Assembly (NCBI RefSeq): GCF_963675165.1
Contig: NC_087389.1
Location: 3,594,830-3,658,829, forward strand
Length of the DNA: 64,000 nucleotides
Direction: 5' to 3'
From: Halichondria panicea
Taxonomy: Eukaryota; Porifera; Demospongiae; Suberitida; Halichondriidae
Each line of letters opens with the position of its first letter. Position 1 is the stretch's first letter. Both the position numbers and the translations under genes were made by a program. The notes beneath the pieces are model-generated. The model did no database searches. It saw only the letters and a list, made by a program, of their open reading frames with translations, and was not told the origin of the DNA. Shown piece by piece: positions 1 to 10,549 of the stretch.

Positions 1-1721
1 ACTGGCTAGTAAAGCCAACATTGCAGTATTGAGGAAAGTGGTGAAACATTTCCACTGTTATGAAGTGTACTGGGGAGAACCAGGACTAAACCTCAGTAGA
101 AGTCAGCAAGCAGATGTCAAACACTGTGCGCTAAGAGGAGGAAACGAAATGGCAATGGTCACAGCTCTAAGATTGTGGAGCGAAAGAAATCCATACGTAT
201 CTTACCGAGCACTGGTTGAGACGTTGCTAGAATTAGAAGAAGGCGTTGTGGCGGATGAAGTTTGCAAAACAGGTACGCAAGTATAATTATTTATGTATAC
301 TCCTTGCGTTTGAGACAAATAATACACTATAGCTATACTGTATACAAAAACACATAATGCGCATGTGTCTAATTTATAATATACGACCCCTTATATATTA
401 TATACCGTATATCTTCTAATTTATCGGACACTTCTAATTACCCCGGACACTCTTTTGGGCAATTTTCGTTGTTCTAATACAACGGACACACCATGCAGTG
501 CTTTAATATTACATTTGTTCTAAATATCCGGACAATACTTTGAAAAGTTGAGTTACATTCACCATTCACAGACGGCAAGTAAGACAAGACTTTAGAGTGC
601 TGCAGTTAGATAGCTTTGAGTAGCTAGTTTTAGATAGCTAGTGCAACTATTCAGTCGCACACTGGTCTATTAAACTTAGCTAGCTCGCATGCAGCTGCTT
701 GCTTGTTCTAATTATTCCGGACACTTCGCATGCTGTATAAAAATCTGTTCCAATTATACCCGGACAATTTCCAAAATAATTATTTTTTGCTGTCCGATAA
801 ACTAGAAGATATACGGTACATGTACATGCATATAATAATTATTATATATATTCAGGAGCACATTACAGAAGGAGCGTCTAACTCTGCATGGGTTTGGAAA
901 TAGCATCTCGTGTGTTTTCCTAAACGCCGCATTACCTTATAAGAAAAGTTTGTAGCATAAATTATACAGACCGCCCTCGGCCTGTGAATATCATTATGAA
1001 CATATTTTGTATGTAGTGCAGCAGCAAGAGAGCTAGGTTGAGCCAGGTTGAGCCAGAAAGAGCTCAAATGAATAGCTAGGTCTTTGATGGATGTTGGTAT
1101 ACATCATAGAAGAGACTGTCATTGGTGAGGTACAGAAAATTCCAAAAGAGGAGCATATAATTACAGTAGACTCTCGTTAATCCGGTCACCCTTGGGACCA
1201 TGCAGTTTGGCCGGAATAGCGAGGTGGCTGCAGCTCAGGAAATAGCCGCGGCTTAAAAACGACCTTACCTCGAATCTAATGACTACTTTTGCGGTTCTTG
1301 TCTCGAGGATAATGTAGGATAATGAATCATTTTTTGTTCTCTATTTAAGTGTAATTCAATTTTATTTGCTAAACCACACCCAAAACGTCATATCCGGCCG
1401 TAATACACGTATAAAATTACATTGAAAACCCTGTTTGGGACAGCCAGCACTGGCCGGTAACCGGAATAGCGAGTGGCCGTACTTCAGGGTGAGTTTTGTG
1501 CAGTAAACATATAGCTAGCATTCCGTGCCAAGCCAAATGGCCGGTATATCGAGGTGGCCGTACTTCAGGGAGCCGGAATAGCGAGAGTCTACTGTATATC
1601 CAATTACTTTGTAAAGAGAAAGTTTGCTAGACCTAGACTAACACATACTAGGAGTTTTGTTTTTGCAGTAGGGACTCTTACTGAGGTTCTTAGAAGAGAG
1701 AGCTTACTACCAGTCCTATAG
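1..1721 (+). CDS. Death-domain protein, 3' end (partial)
   Basis: The reading frame is open from base 2 to a splice donor after base 272. Its translation has death-domain spacing: a helix start with VVKHFHCYEVYW, then GLNLSRSQQADV, MAMVTALRLWSERN and a final helix with ALVETLLELEEG. The G left by that donor joins phase-correctly to an exon at 1669-1721 that adds about 17 residues and ends in TAG. The protein would therefore stop soon after the domain. Death domains mediate homotypic assembly of signalling complexes. The upstream part lies outside the window, so partner domains are unknown. The intron of about 1.4 kb holds two inverted-repeat transposons. The last exon is supported only by phase and splice sites, so the domain call is firmer than the exact end. 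Confidence 0.6.
403..818. mobile_element. MITE, TACCGTATATCTTCTA family
   Basis: The ends are inverted repeats: TACCGTATATCTTCTAATTT at the left and its imperfect complement ending in ATACGGTA at the right. Internal subrepeats of the form TCTAATTAxxCCGGACAC occur several times. No coding sequence is seen. A diverged relative lies at about 17621-17930. Confidence 0.7.
1162..1596. mobile_element. Tigger/pogo-like MITE (CAGTAGACTCTCG ends)
   Basis: The left end TACAGTAGACTCTCGTTAAT is mirrored by GCGAGAGTCTACTGTA at the right end, with TA at both borders as expected of pogo/Tigger insertion. The interior repeats 'GGCCGGAATAGCGAG' in several forms. It lies in the intron of the death-domain gene. 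A solo right end of the same family is at about 51995-52134. Confidence 0.75.
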
Positions 1722-1992
1722 CTTTTCACCTATGCTTGGTAAAAGTGCACCTTCTGCTCAATTAGCATTCGCCCGCAGATGATTATCACCCACTTAGCGG
1801 TTTTGCTTTACAAACTTGCACGAAATGCAATTCCTGAGGTAAGATGCTTCTTCTGTAATGTGCTCCTGATATACTGTACGTATAATTACATGTATTGCAT
1901 GGCATGCATACACAGGCAGATGTGCATGCACGCCCCAGTTATAGTTGGCATGCATGCATGATTAATGTCACTATAACCCACACAGTCATCAG

Positions 1993-2542
1993 GGCAGTAA
2001 ACACACCAATCTCTAATATTCATCTTGATCAGAAAAAGCCAGGAATGACATTAACATCTCCATACGTCTTTAAACAAACCAACATTCGAAGATATAAGAG
2101 AGAAAACAATGCATTCTATTGTAAACCATTCCATTCACATCCCAAGGGGTACAAAATGTGCATCTGTGTGTACATTGGTGGTTTTGGAAATGGAAACGGT
2201 ACTCATATATCGATTGGTGCACATCTAATGAAGGGAAAGAATGACGATTCACTCTCATGGCCATTTACAGGAACAGTTACAATTGATATGCTAAACCAAC
2301 TGGAGGACAAGAATCATCACAGAAGGTCGTTCACATTTCCACCAGCTCATTGTTCTGGTAAGAGAGTATTGAGTGACGAGAGAGCAGTGCATGGATATGG
2401 CCGCCCGAAGTTCATTCTGTACTCAGACCTAAAACACAGACAAGATCAGAAGTTTCAATACCTCAAAGAGGATGTCCTGGTGTTTAAAGTGTCCATACAA
2501 GTAGATGACTATAAGCCCTGGCTAGAAAATACAAGAGAGTAA
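1993..2542 (+). CDS. TRAF-type MATH domain exon
   Basis: The open frame ending at TAA 2542 encodes most of a TRAF-C/MATH domain. It shows YVFKQTNIRRYK, PFHSHPKGYKMCICVY, NGTHISIGAHLMKGKNDD, SWPFTGTVTIDMLNQ and a closing VSIQVDDYKPWLE. These match the order of conserved strands in TRAF2/3/5-type proteins, which trimerise and bind receptor tails. The exon probably begins after the AG at 1992. An upstream exon at 1780-1842 (donor GTAAGA) is possible but does not obviously encode coiled coil. RING and zinc-finger parts are not visible, so this is either a short MATH-only protein or the last exon of a gene whose other exons I could not place. The preceding death-domain gene ends in its own stop, so a fusion is unlikely but not excluded. 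Confidence 0.65.
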
Positions 2543-3156
2543 ATTATTGGTTGTTTTTAGGTTCAGAGCGTGCAATTCATTTAATATATACACAGTTTAT
2601 CTATTGCTGTTCATGCATGCTTCTACCTTACTATAGTCTTTATAATACCCTAAGGAAAGGTAAATTAAATGCACTTCCCAGATAATAAGGACATAATATA
2701 ATTGCACTCAATTAATAAGTGCGGCCTGGGATCGAGGCTACTTTACAGCTTTAAAGTCAGTAATTATCACATGTTGAATGACAAAGCCAAGCCTAAGGAA
2801 AGTCACAGTGGCCATGGACAATGTAGTATATGTATACAAGAATCATTTTGAGTGTATAATAATGTTACTGTATAATAATATTATAGGCCAGGTTTCGAAT
2901 GTGAGATCATGTAGGCTTGTACATAACATTTAAAGGTACTGTATATGTATTACTGCTAATACATAGTCGTAATTATGAATATTTTTGCATTAATTTGCTG
3001 CATGCAGGCAGAATCACAGGAAAATTCAAATAATCGACCATGATTGTTGCTAAAAAGGATCGATACAAAAGTATAAAATTAATGGCTGCTGCTCAGCAGA
3101 GCCTTGCAGCTCTCTTCTCACTCTTTTAAAGAACACTACCCTGACAACAATTACAA
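2543..3156. other. Intergenic spacer with repeat fragments
   Basis: No gene is seen. A solo transposon end (GGCCTGGGATCGAGGCTA) lies at about 2724-2741. The stretch 2995-3130 is a partial copy of the repeat that follows at 3230-3350, containing 'CGACCATGATTGTTG' and 'TAATGGCTGC'. Confidence 0.6.
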
Positions 3157-3815
3157 TGAAAGCACCGCAGGTGCTGATGCCTCGGTGGAGATGCCAAAGC
3201 TTTTATACACATGATAAAACAAATGCTGCATGCAAAAACTCACAGAGTGGGTAATGATCGACCATGATTGTTGTTAAAAACGATCGATGCCAAAAGTTCA
3301 AGTCTAAAATTAATGGCTGCATTAGCAGAGCCTTGAAGCTCTCTTGTCACTCTTGCAGCTACCAATAACTAGCGTTCTAGTGCAGAGCTAACTACTAAGT
3401 AGAGTAGCAACACTCGGTAAACAAGTTTAGCTACGTGCTCTTCTGAAAAGGCTGCAATGGCATTCCAAGTATGCAAAACTAGGCATAACTCGAGAACGAA
3501 GCATTATTTTGCAAATCCACGAATTAAAGTCCAAGTAAACATTACTAGAAGCCTATAGAAACTCTTACTTGCACTTGATTTATCCTTGAGCAGCTGTAGC
3601 AGTCTACACACACACACAGACACACAAACACTACCGTATACTTCGCTTGCACATGCGCACCGAGGCATAACTATATACACCATTTAAATACATATACTAG
3701 GAAATTCGGGATGGTTTGTGATAATTTGTGAACACATCCAGAAACAATGCCAGTTAATTCTCAATACTCTCAATTTAGCTTCAGATACATACGCACACTT
3801 TTTTCATGCACTCAC

Positions 3816-5253
3816 TTGAAAAGCATCAACCAAACAGAATCAAACACAGGTAGTGAAGGGTTCTGCAGGGTCTTATAGAACGTCAAGACGGGGGTCTGGT
3901 TCTCTTGACCAGTCTGCCTGGTTTTATCAGCGTCGAAACGGAGAGCCTCTAGTGAGGTTTGAAGAGAGGACCGGTTCTGATAGAGATAGTCCGCCATATT
4001 CCACTGTAGGTGTGTCCAATTGCAATGCGATTATGCACAGGTGCTTAAAATCATTTTTTTACCATGGAAAGATCATCCAATCATCGTAAAATCTGATTAT
4101 GTGTATATGCGCAAGCCAGTACACTATTCCCTTACCAGCAGTCCCACAGATGTCAATGGGATGTTGATATCCATCTTCTGCAAGCCGTACTGACCTCCAA
4201 CCTCGACGCAGACAGGAACACAGGAGGGGGGTAGGGTAGGGAGGAAGTCAGCCATCACCAGCTGGAGACTTGAAAACCCGGTGCGGACCAGTGATTCACT
4301 GGGGGTGGGAAAGAAGTGTGGGCGTGCACATAAGATGGAAATGGAAATAAATTATAAAGGGAGACTAAACAGCACAATACAGTCAGGAAAAACGAACTGA
4401 CACTGACCTTTGCAAGTCAGTGGCTGATCTGATGACATCCAGAAGGATGGGCCAGCTGGACTGAAGGCTTTGCTGCGTAGACTGAAGCACCTGCCCAATA
4501 CAATCACAACAGATTACCATGCAGTGCGATCACAGGCATATACATTATAACAAATAAACCAAGGGTCTTAACTTAACACACCTGTGCAACACACTCCAGT
4601 TGTTTTTGTCTGACATCAGGGAAGGGGATTTTAGTCAAATACTTGAGTGGAGACAGCATCATGAGTTTGATGTCCTATTGCGCATGAATAACTTATGAAT
4701 TACATGCACATCCATTCTACATTCAAACAATATACATGCACCATGCAGGGGCCCAGGGTGTCATACAGGATTTTTAGCTGGGGGAAATGTTTAATTGAGG
4801 GAGTCTGGGAACATTTGTTTGAAAAATGGTTATCTGAGGTGGAATTTGGGTTAATTATGACATCATTAATTTTTTAGATTTATAGAAGGGGAATTTTGGT
4901 TGGGGGTATGAAATCCCAGGGCGCCCCCCCTTATGTATGAAATCCTGAGGGCGGTACGTGGATCTCAGCATACAAAAAGTAGCATGCAAAAAGTAAAATG
5001 GTGTGTTGTGCTGTTCCAGATTAATCAACTCTAAAATGGCTATCACCAGTTGACAAAGTACTCTCTCAATGTACCAGTACTTTAGGGAAGCAAGCCAAGC
5101 TACAGCCTCTAATGAGGTTCAATCAGGGGGTACCCTTAAAGTGAATATTCAACACTGTACCTGCTTAGAGGTTGTCTCCAGTGCTGATCTGATAAGAGTG
5201 GTCAGTGCTTCAGCAGCAAACACCCTCAACGTGGGATCACCATGAGAACACAC
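3816..5253 (-). pseudogene. Displaced MON2 fragment: five exon copies
   Basis: Five minus-strand exons duplicate MON2 exons: 5161-5253, 4582-4674, 4408-4490, 4136-4298 and 3816-4003. Each has exactly the same length as its counterpart in copy B (93, 93, 83, 163 and 188 nt), keeps its splice sites and has no stop in the coding frame. They encode about 206 residues of the middle of MON2, for example [15 protein letters not shown] and [14 protein letters not shown]. Substitutions against copy B are few, such as NISLT to NIPLT and RFDTDK to RFDADK. No MON2 start, other exons or terminal exon accompany them, so this is a gene fragment. A further partial copy of the 93-nt exon lies at about 6234-6269. 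Transcription from a nearby promoter is possible but unsupported. Confidence 0.85.
4755..4955. mobile_element. Degenerate CAGGGTGTCATACAGG-type MITE
   Basis: It begins CAGGGTGTCATACAGGATTT and ends in a degraded complement near TGTATGAAATCCTGAG. The same insertion is present in copy B at about 20073-20272, so it predates the segmental duplication. Confidence 0.6.
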
Positions 5254-5340
5254 CTGCGAACAAGCAAACAGTGACAAGGCTGGTATTGTTTATACTTTTA
5301 AGTGAATATACTACAGTACAGTGCTCAGACAGCGCGCGCA

Positions 5341-5377
5341 CAACACACACGCATACGCACGCACGCACGCACGCACG

Positions 5378-5408
<31 letters not shown>

Positions 5409-5412
5409 GGTT
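5341..5412. repeat. CGCA/CA microsatellite
   Basis: Runs of CGCA pass into (CA)n. Homologous arrays of different length lie at 6355-6424 and 20660-20717, marking the three duplicated units. Confidence 0.9.
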
Positions 5413-6020
5413 CAGGTACAAATCAAAACAATTGCAACACAATGCGATGCAGGCTTAACAAGTGGGTGGCCATGTAACAATTGGTAGGCTTTAACTTGGA
5501 TTGGCATCATAACTGGATAGAAAATCAATTCAACACGCTATAGACAGTTACTATAATTTATGTGCAACATGTCATGCCTGTTCCGGTCTGCATTTTCCCA
5601 TGAACACTTCGGCGCATGCAGTTGTTAGCTTATTTGGCAGCACTTATAGTTAAGTAAAGTACACTGCACACAGTTGACATGGTGATCCTCAATGGAGCAT
5701 AGCTGGACTATAAAAATAGATACGGTCAAACGAATGCACCACACATCGTTGACATGGTGACCTCCAATGGAGCGTAGTGTAGATCTACGGTCGAATGAAT
5801 GCACTACATGCACATTGTGTTGACAGAGAATATGCCTGTATGCATGGATATCACCACTGAATGTATAATTATAGAGGGTTAATTAAGCAAACAGTATGTT
5901 AATTGATTTATATAGTAACATAATCATACCTTTCACAGGCGCGTAACAATGCGGGGTATAACATAAACATGAATGCACATGCAAAACAAAGTGTTTTCTT
6001 CAACATGCGTACCCGACTAG

Positions 6021-6027
6021 TATAAAA
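6021..6027 (+). promoter_or_regulatory. TATA box of the copy A astacin gene
   Basis: TATAAAA lies 54 bases upstream of an ATG in the strong context ACCATGG. The same box and flank recur at 8163-8169 and 21743-21749, each before a copy of the signal-peptide exon. A TATA box is consistent with a tightly regulated secreted-protein gene (inference). Confidence 0.6.
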
Positions 6028-6080
6028 GCAAACACTTGTTTGAGCTCTGCAGTTGCTGTTATCTATGCAAGACAACTACC

Positions 6081-6363
6081 ATGGCGTACACTTCAAAACA
6101 CCTCCTGGCTGCTTGTTTGATACTGGCTCTACCTGCTGCATTGATTGCCAGGCCAACAATTTCACAACGGGACCAGCTGATCAAGCAGCTTTTAAACAAT
6201 AATCCAAGCAAGAGAGCAAACAATTTTTGAGGATAACACCCTCAACGTGGGATCACCATGAGAACACACCTGCGAACAAGCAAACAGTGACAAGGCTGGT
6301 ATTGTTTATACTTTTAAGTGAATATACTACAGTACAGTGCTCAGGTACAGCGCGCGCACAACA

Positions 6364-6403
<40 letters not shown>

Positions 6404-9400
6404 CACACACACCCACACACACGGTTCAGGTGCAAATCAAAACAATTGCAACACAATGCGATGCAGGCTTAACAAGTGGGTGGCCATGTAACAATTGGTA
6501 GGCTTTAACTTGGATTGGCATCATAACTGGATAGAAAATCAATTCAACACGCTATAGACAGTTACTATAAATTATGTGCAACATGTCATGCCTGTTCCGG
6601 TCTGCATTTTCCCATAAACACTTTGGCGCATGCAGTTGTTAGCTTATTTGGCAGCACTTAGTAAGGGAATTTTGAGTAAAGTACACTGCACTCAGTTGAT
6701 ATGGTGATCCCCAATGGAGCATAGCTAGACTATAAAAATAGATATGGACGAATGAATGCACCACACATCGTTGACATGGTGACCTCTAATGGAGCATAGT
6801 GTAGACACGGTCAAACGAATGCGCCATGCACACATCGTTGACATGGTGACCTCCAATGGAGCGTAGTGTAGATCTACGGTCGAATGAATGCACTACATGC
6901 ACATTGTGTTGACAGAGAATATGCCTGTATGCATGGATATCACCACTGAATGTATAATTATAGAGGGTTAATTAAGCAAACAGTATGTTAATTGATTTAT
7001 ATAGCAACATAATCATACCTTTCACAGGCGCGTAACAATGCGGGGTATAACATACCACCGTGGTCTGCAAATCGAGTGAGCTAAATAAGTTTACAAATCA
7101 AATATAAACCAGTCACAATGCTCACCGGGTTTCGAATGCACACTTAATTGCAAATGACATTGTACTTGCCCTATTGCGACTTGTGCGTATATGCTCACTC
7201 TTAGCGTGTCTTTCGTTTGCGATGTAGAGTTATGCGAAAACTCCTAAAGTGCTAAATCCCCGGCGGTAGTATAATTATTATAATGTCTCACAACCATGCA
7301 GAGTTTTGATTATGAACATGGGCTAAGCAGCAACTAACATGCAGGGGCAATGAAACGGACGTATTAGAACGCTATGACCATTTAGGCTTTGAAAACGGCA
7401 TGGTCAGACATGTACAGGGACTGCATGGGATCACAGCTGAGTCAGCAAAGAAGCCTGGAGTGTTTCTATGAAAACAAATGTAGGTCACCTGGGCTACATG
7501 GCCTGTCATGCATGATTATGTGTAATGGCCCAAAAAGAAACTTTGGTATACCATCTTTTATCAATATTCAATGACTATAATCATATTAATTACAACAACA
7601 TTGTTTTTATATCCCTAAAGGAACAGCTGTTATATCGTCTGACAATCCAAGAGCAAGGTCGTGAGAAGGACATTATAGGAAAAGAGCTAGAGTATATGCC
7701 CGCATGTATATACATGCATTGGTGCTATGGAGATAGCAAGGGCCATTGAGTAAAGTGCCACCGATTCAAGATGTATATACAGTAGAACCTCGATTATCCG
7801 GACACCTTGGTTCCAGAAGCAGGCCGGATAAGTGAATATGCCGGATAATCGAATAGATAAACCACGCCTTGATCCACCCACTTTATTGATGAACAGCAGT
7901 GCCACATGATTGTCTGCGCATGCGCAAAAGAAAAGCAGGCATGTCTCCATGGTAACAGCTGCAACGCGCATGCGCATTTGAGGGACACGCCCATTTTCTG
8001 AATTATGTAATCTGATTAAAAAGAAAACTGCCAAGCTGGATAATCGAGGTTCCGGATAATCGAGGGCCGGATAATCGAGGTTCTACTGTACCGTATATAT
8101 AAGATGATTAATGGGTCATCACATGAATGCACATGCACGCTTCAACATGCGTACCCGACTAGTATAAAAGCAAACACTTGTTTGAGCTCTGCAGTTGCTG
8201 TTATCCATGCAAGACAACTACCATGACGTACACTTCAAAACACCTTCTGGCTGCTTGTTTGATACTGGCTCTACCTGCTGCATTGATTGCCAGGCCAACA
8301 GTTTCATAACGGGACCAGCTGATCAAGCAGCTTTTAAACAATATCCAAGCAAGAGAGCAAACCGTTAATGAGAACAAATTAATAACTTCAAAAATCCAAT
8401 TGGTATGTGTTTAAAATTATCAATATTCAACAATAACATTGTTTTTATACTTTTATATCCCTTAAAGGAACAGCTGTTACATCGTCTGACAAGCCAAGAG
8501 CAAGGTCGTGAGAAGGACATTATAGGAAAAGAGTTGGAGGTTAGATACATGAAATCAGCAATATACTACAGTAGCATGGCTCCTATATATATAAACATGC
8601 TGCTATTGCATGCATGCAATTGAATGCGGTACTTTATAAATGCAGGACGAAGACATGGCAATGGCTGATACTTATGATGCAGGGCTTTTTGAGGGAGACA
8701 TTGCTCTGACTGTGGAGGACATAGCTGAGATGAATGACCTTGATATGGTGAGTTCATATACCGTCACGAATCAGGAATACAAAAATCTGTATTGTAAACG
8801 TAGTTTGCCATAATTATAGTCTGGAAGATATATTTTACCTGTCTTAGTCCGCATGACCATGTATGCATAGCCATGCACTCGGAAACTTGTTGCTCACATG
8901 TTTTACAGGATGTTGAAACCCAGAAAATCTACAGCAAAGGAACATTATGGCCAGAGGGAAAAGTTTACTATTCTTTCGATGATGGTTTCCCAGAATTCGG
9001 TAAAGTACCCGTTCTAGAAGCAATGGCAGACTACGAGAACAGCACATGTTTGACATTCCATGAAACAACTGAGGGTCAACGTTTAAATATCACCCACAGA
9101 GGTAGGGGCTGTTGGTCATTCATAGGAAGACTCAAGAAAGTGCAAGACTTCAGTCTCGGATATGGATGTCGCAAAAAAGGAACAGCTCTGCACGAACTAG
9201 GTCATGCAATCGGATTCTTCCATGAGCAAAACAGACCAGATCGAGATCGTGCTGTTATTATTCACCGTGATAATATTAGAGAAAATAAAATAGGCAACTT
9301 TAATTTGAAAAAGCATACTAATTATCAAGGTGAGCCGTACGCATTTAATTCGATTATGCACTACGGTATTTATTATTTTGGGATCACCGATGATCCTACA

Positions 9401-9868
9401 ATATCCGTTAAAAACTGGGAACTTTATGAAGAACAAGGTAGACCCAAACTCGGATCTAGACTGAAACTCAGTGACGTTGACATTAGACAGATCAACAAGG
9501 CATACGGCTGTTATGAGCCAGAAAGTACAACGGGGTCTCTTCATGTCAAAGTACTGCAAGCTGGCCCTTTCCAAGATCCTGCCCACTATTACGTTTGCGT
9601 ACTTGCCCGAGATTCAAAACACAATGAAGTATCGAAATGCAACAAAAACGATCTTATGTCTACCACAGATCCAGAATGGGACACGAAGTTTGTATTTGAA
9701 CCAGTCAACCCCGAAACAAAATTCTATTCTTTCGATATTACAATCAAAAAGGGAAAAGGAAAGCTTATTCTACCAAGTCAAACGATTTGGGTGGAGTCAA
9801 AAGAGCGTTCGGGCAAGTACTACACAAACAAAGAGCAGAATGTTCTTTATCAATACACAATCGAGTAA
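6081..9868 (+). CDS. Secreted astacin-family metalloprotease with C2-like tail (copy A, intact active site)
   Basis: Proposed exons: 6081-~6215, 8468-8539, 8646-8747 and 8909-9868 (stop TAA). Exon 1 gives a signal peptide ([17 protein letters not shown]). Exons 2-3 give the propeptide with FEGDI, the astacin aspartate-switch motif. Exon 4 starts the protease at about WPEGKVYYSFDD and contains [19 protein letters not shown] (zinc ligands and catalytic Glu at 9194-9196) and the Met-turn SIMHYG. The last ~110 residues ([16 protein letters not shown]..., TTDPEWDTKFVF) resemble a C2 beta-sandwich. Introns 2-3 are phase 0 with GT-AG ends. Exon 1 has no GT before its in-frame TGA (ends 6230); a GC donor after AAGAGA at 6215 would keep phase 0. 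AATAAA lies at 9874. The protease call is firm; the exon 1 junction is not. Confidence 0.8.
7621..7692 (+). pseudogene. Extra astacin exon 2 copy, donor lost
   Basis: These 72 bases repeat exon 2 (8468-8539) with few changes (EQLLYRLTIQEQGREK). The acceptor CCCTAAAG is kept, but the donor GTTAGA has become TATATG, so the exon cannot splice onward normally. Confidence 0.7.
7778..8091. mobile_element. Tigger/pogo-like MITE (CAGTAGAACCTCG ends)
   Basis: TACAGTAGAACCTCGATTAT at the left end pairs with TAATCGAGGTTCTACTGTA at the right end, bordered by TA. Internal 'CCGGATAATCGA' units repeat. No transposase is present. Confidence 0.8.
8223..8372 (+). pseudogene. Broken second signal-peptide exon (exon 1b)
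   Basis: This is a near-identical copy of astacin exon 1 with its own TATA box at 8163. After 28 codons CAA has become TAA (8307-8309), and one base is lost shortly after, at AACAATATCC against AACAATAATCC. It cannot supply the propeptide in frame. Confidence 0.8.
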
Positions 9869-9960
9869 AGAACAATAAAAGGTGGCATGGACAAATTCTT
9901 AGAGAGCTTTAGAATTGGTAAACAGAGAACAATATAACTAGTATCATACTTTTGAGAATA

Positions 9961-10549
9961 GATAGCTAGGACGTATGCCCCCAAAATGTGTGGTATACTG
10001 ATGTAAAATATACTGTCGTCAATACAAAACCGTTACAATATCTAATACCGTATATCTGGTTATTTTCAAGGCATGAACTTTTCGTGGACCGGCCAGAAAC
10101 ACGAAAATTGGATTTACATCCTGCATTGAAACCTCTCTACTGTAGGGGTGTGGTCATTTGAACCTCTATCCTTGAAAATAAGAAAGACCCCAAGCCATTA
10201 ATCAAAGAGGAAGGGGGGCCTCGAAAATGTTTAGTTTGGGCAATCTGGGAAAATTTAGTGCCTCAAAAGTAACCCGCTATATATAAGGTAGTTGAACTCT
10301 AAATGGAATGCAGCAGGTAAATTTGACAAGCATAATACTTGGTAAATGAGTAGTTTATATGATCTTGCTGCATGCATGTTGATGACTGACGATTACATGA
10401 TATACATTGAGGCACATAATTATATGTATGCACAGTACAGTACCACAGTACAGTAGATGCACAGTACCAGGAGCATATGAGGGAGCGGATTCACTATCAT
10501 CTAACCACATTTTCTTGTTTGTAATTAATAATGTCTCTGACGTATAGTC
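9961..10549. other. Spacer with degraded MITE
   Basis: No gene is seen. About 10046-10285 is a degraded inverted-repeat element starting TACCGTATATCTGGTTATTT and ending near AACCCGCTATATATAAGG. It shares 'GGGGTGTGGTCATTTGAACC' with an element at 41774-41940 in reverse orientation. Confidence 0.5.

Larger units (their letters stand above)
6236..8360. repeat. Second copy of the promoter/exon 1 unit inside copy A
   Basis: From 6236 the sequence repeats 5220-6235: the end of a MON2 exon, the CA microsatellite, the 'GACATGGTGACCTCCAATGG' subrepeats and finally promoter plus exon 1. It is interrupted at about 7053-8122 by a ~1.07 kb insert. Copy B has only one such unit, so this tandem duplication happened in copy A, or was lost from B. 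Confidence 0.85.
3157..9960. repeat. Segmental duplication copy A (of 18447-23600)
   Basis: From AATGAAAGCACCGCAGG at about 3154 the sequence follows 18444 onward almost base for base through introns and exons. It carries copies of five MON2 exons on the minus strand and an astacin gene on the plus strand. Homology ends near 9960 (23600 in copy B). Copy A has an extra internal duplication (5220-6235 repeated from 6236) and an inserted block at about 7053-8122. Copy B has a private MITE. The left border lies in a dispersed repeat. Copy B is in the proper order inside MON2, so copy A is the derived copy. Confidence 0.9.

Noticed and set aside
3853..4089. Plus-strand 78-residue frame (also at 19174)
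   Set aside because: Antisense of a MON2 exon; conserved only because the segment is duplicated.
5341..5412. CRISPR-like array from repeated CGCA/CA and the nearby GACATGGTGACCTCCAATGG repeats
   Set aside because: There is no regular spacer pattern, the context is eukaryotic, and the units are microsatellites or tandem duplicates.
5205..5477. His/Thr-rich frames ([11 protein letters not shown]) that look like metal-binding peptides
   Set aside because: Product of the CA/CGCA microsatellite; no start context or conservation between copies.
6253..6456. Cys/Val/Arg-repeat frame on the minus strand
   Set aside because: It is simply the CGCA/CA microsatellite translated.
9197..9586. 129-residue minus-strand open frame opposite the astacin exon
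   Set aside because: It is a shadow of the protease exon; the same shadow occurs in copy B (22910-23491). No independent signals.
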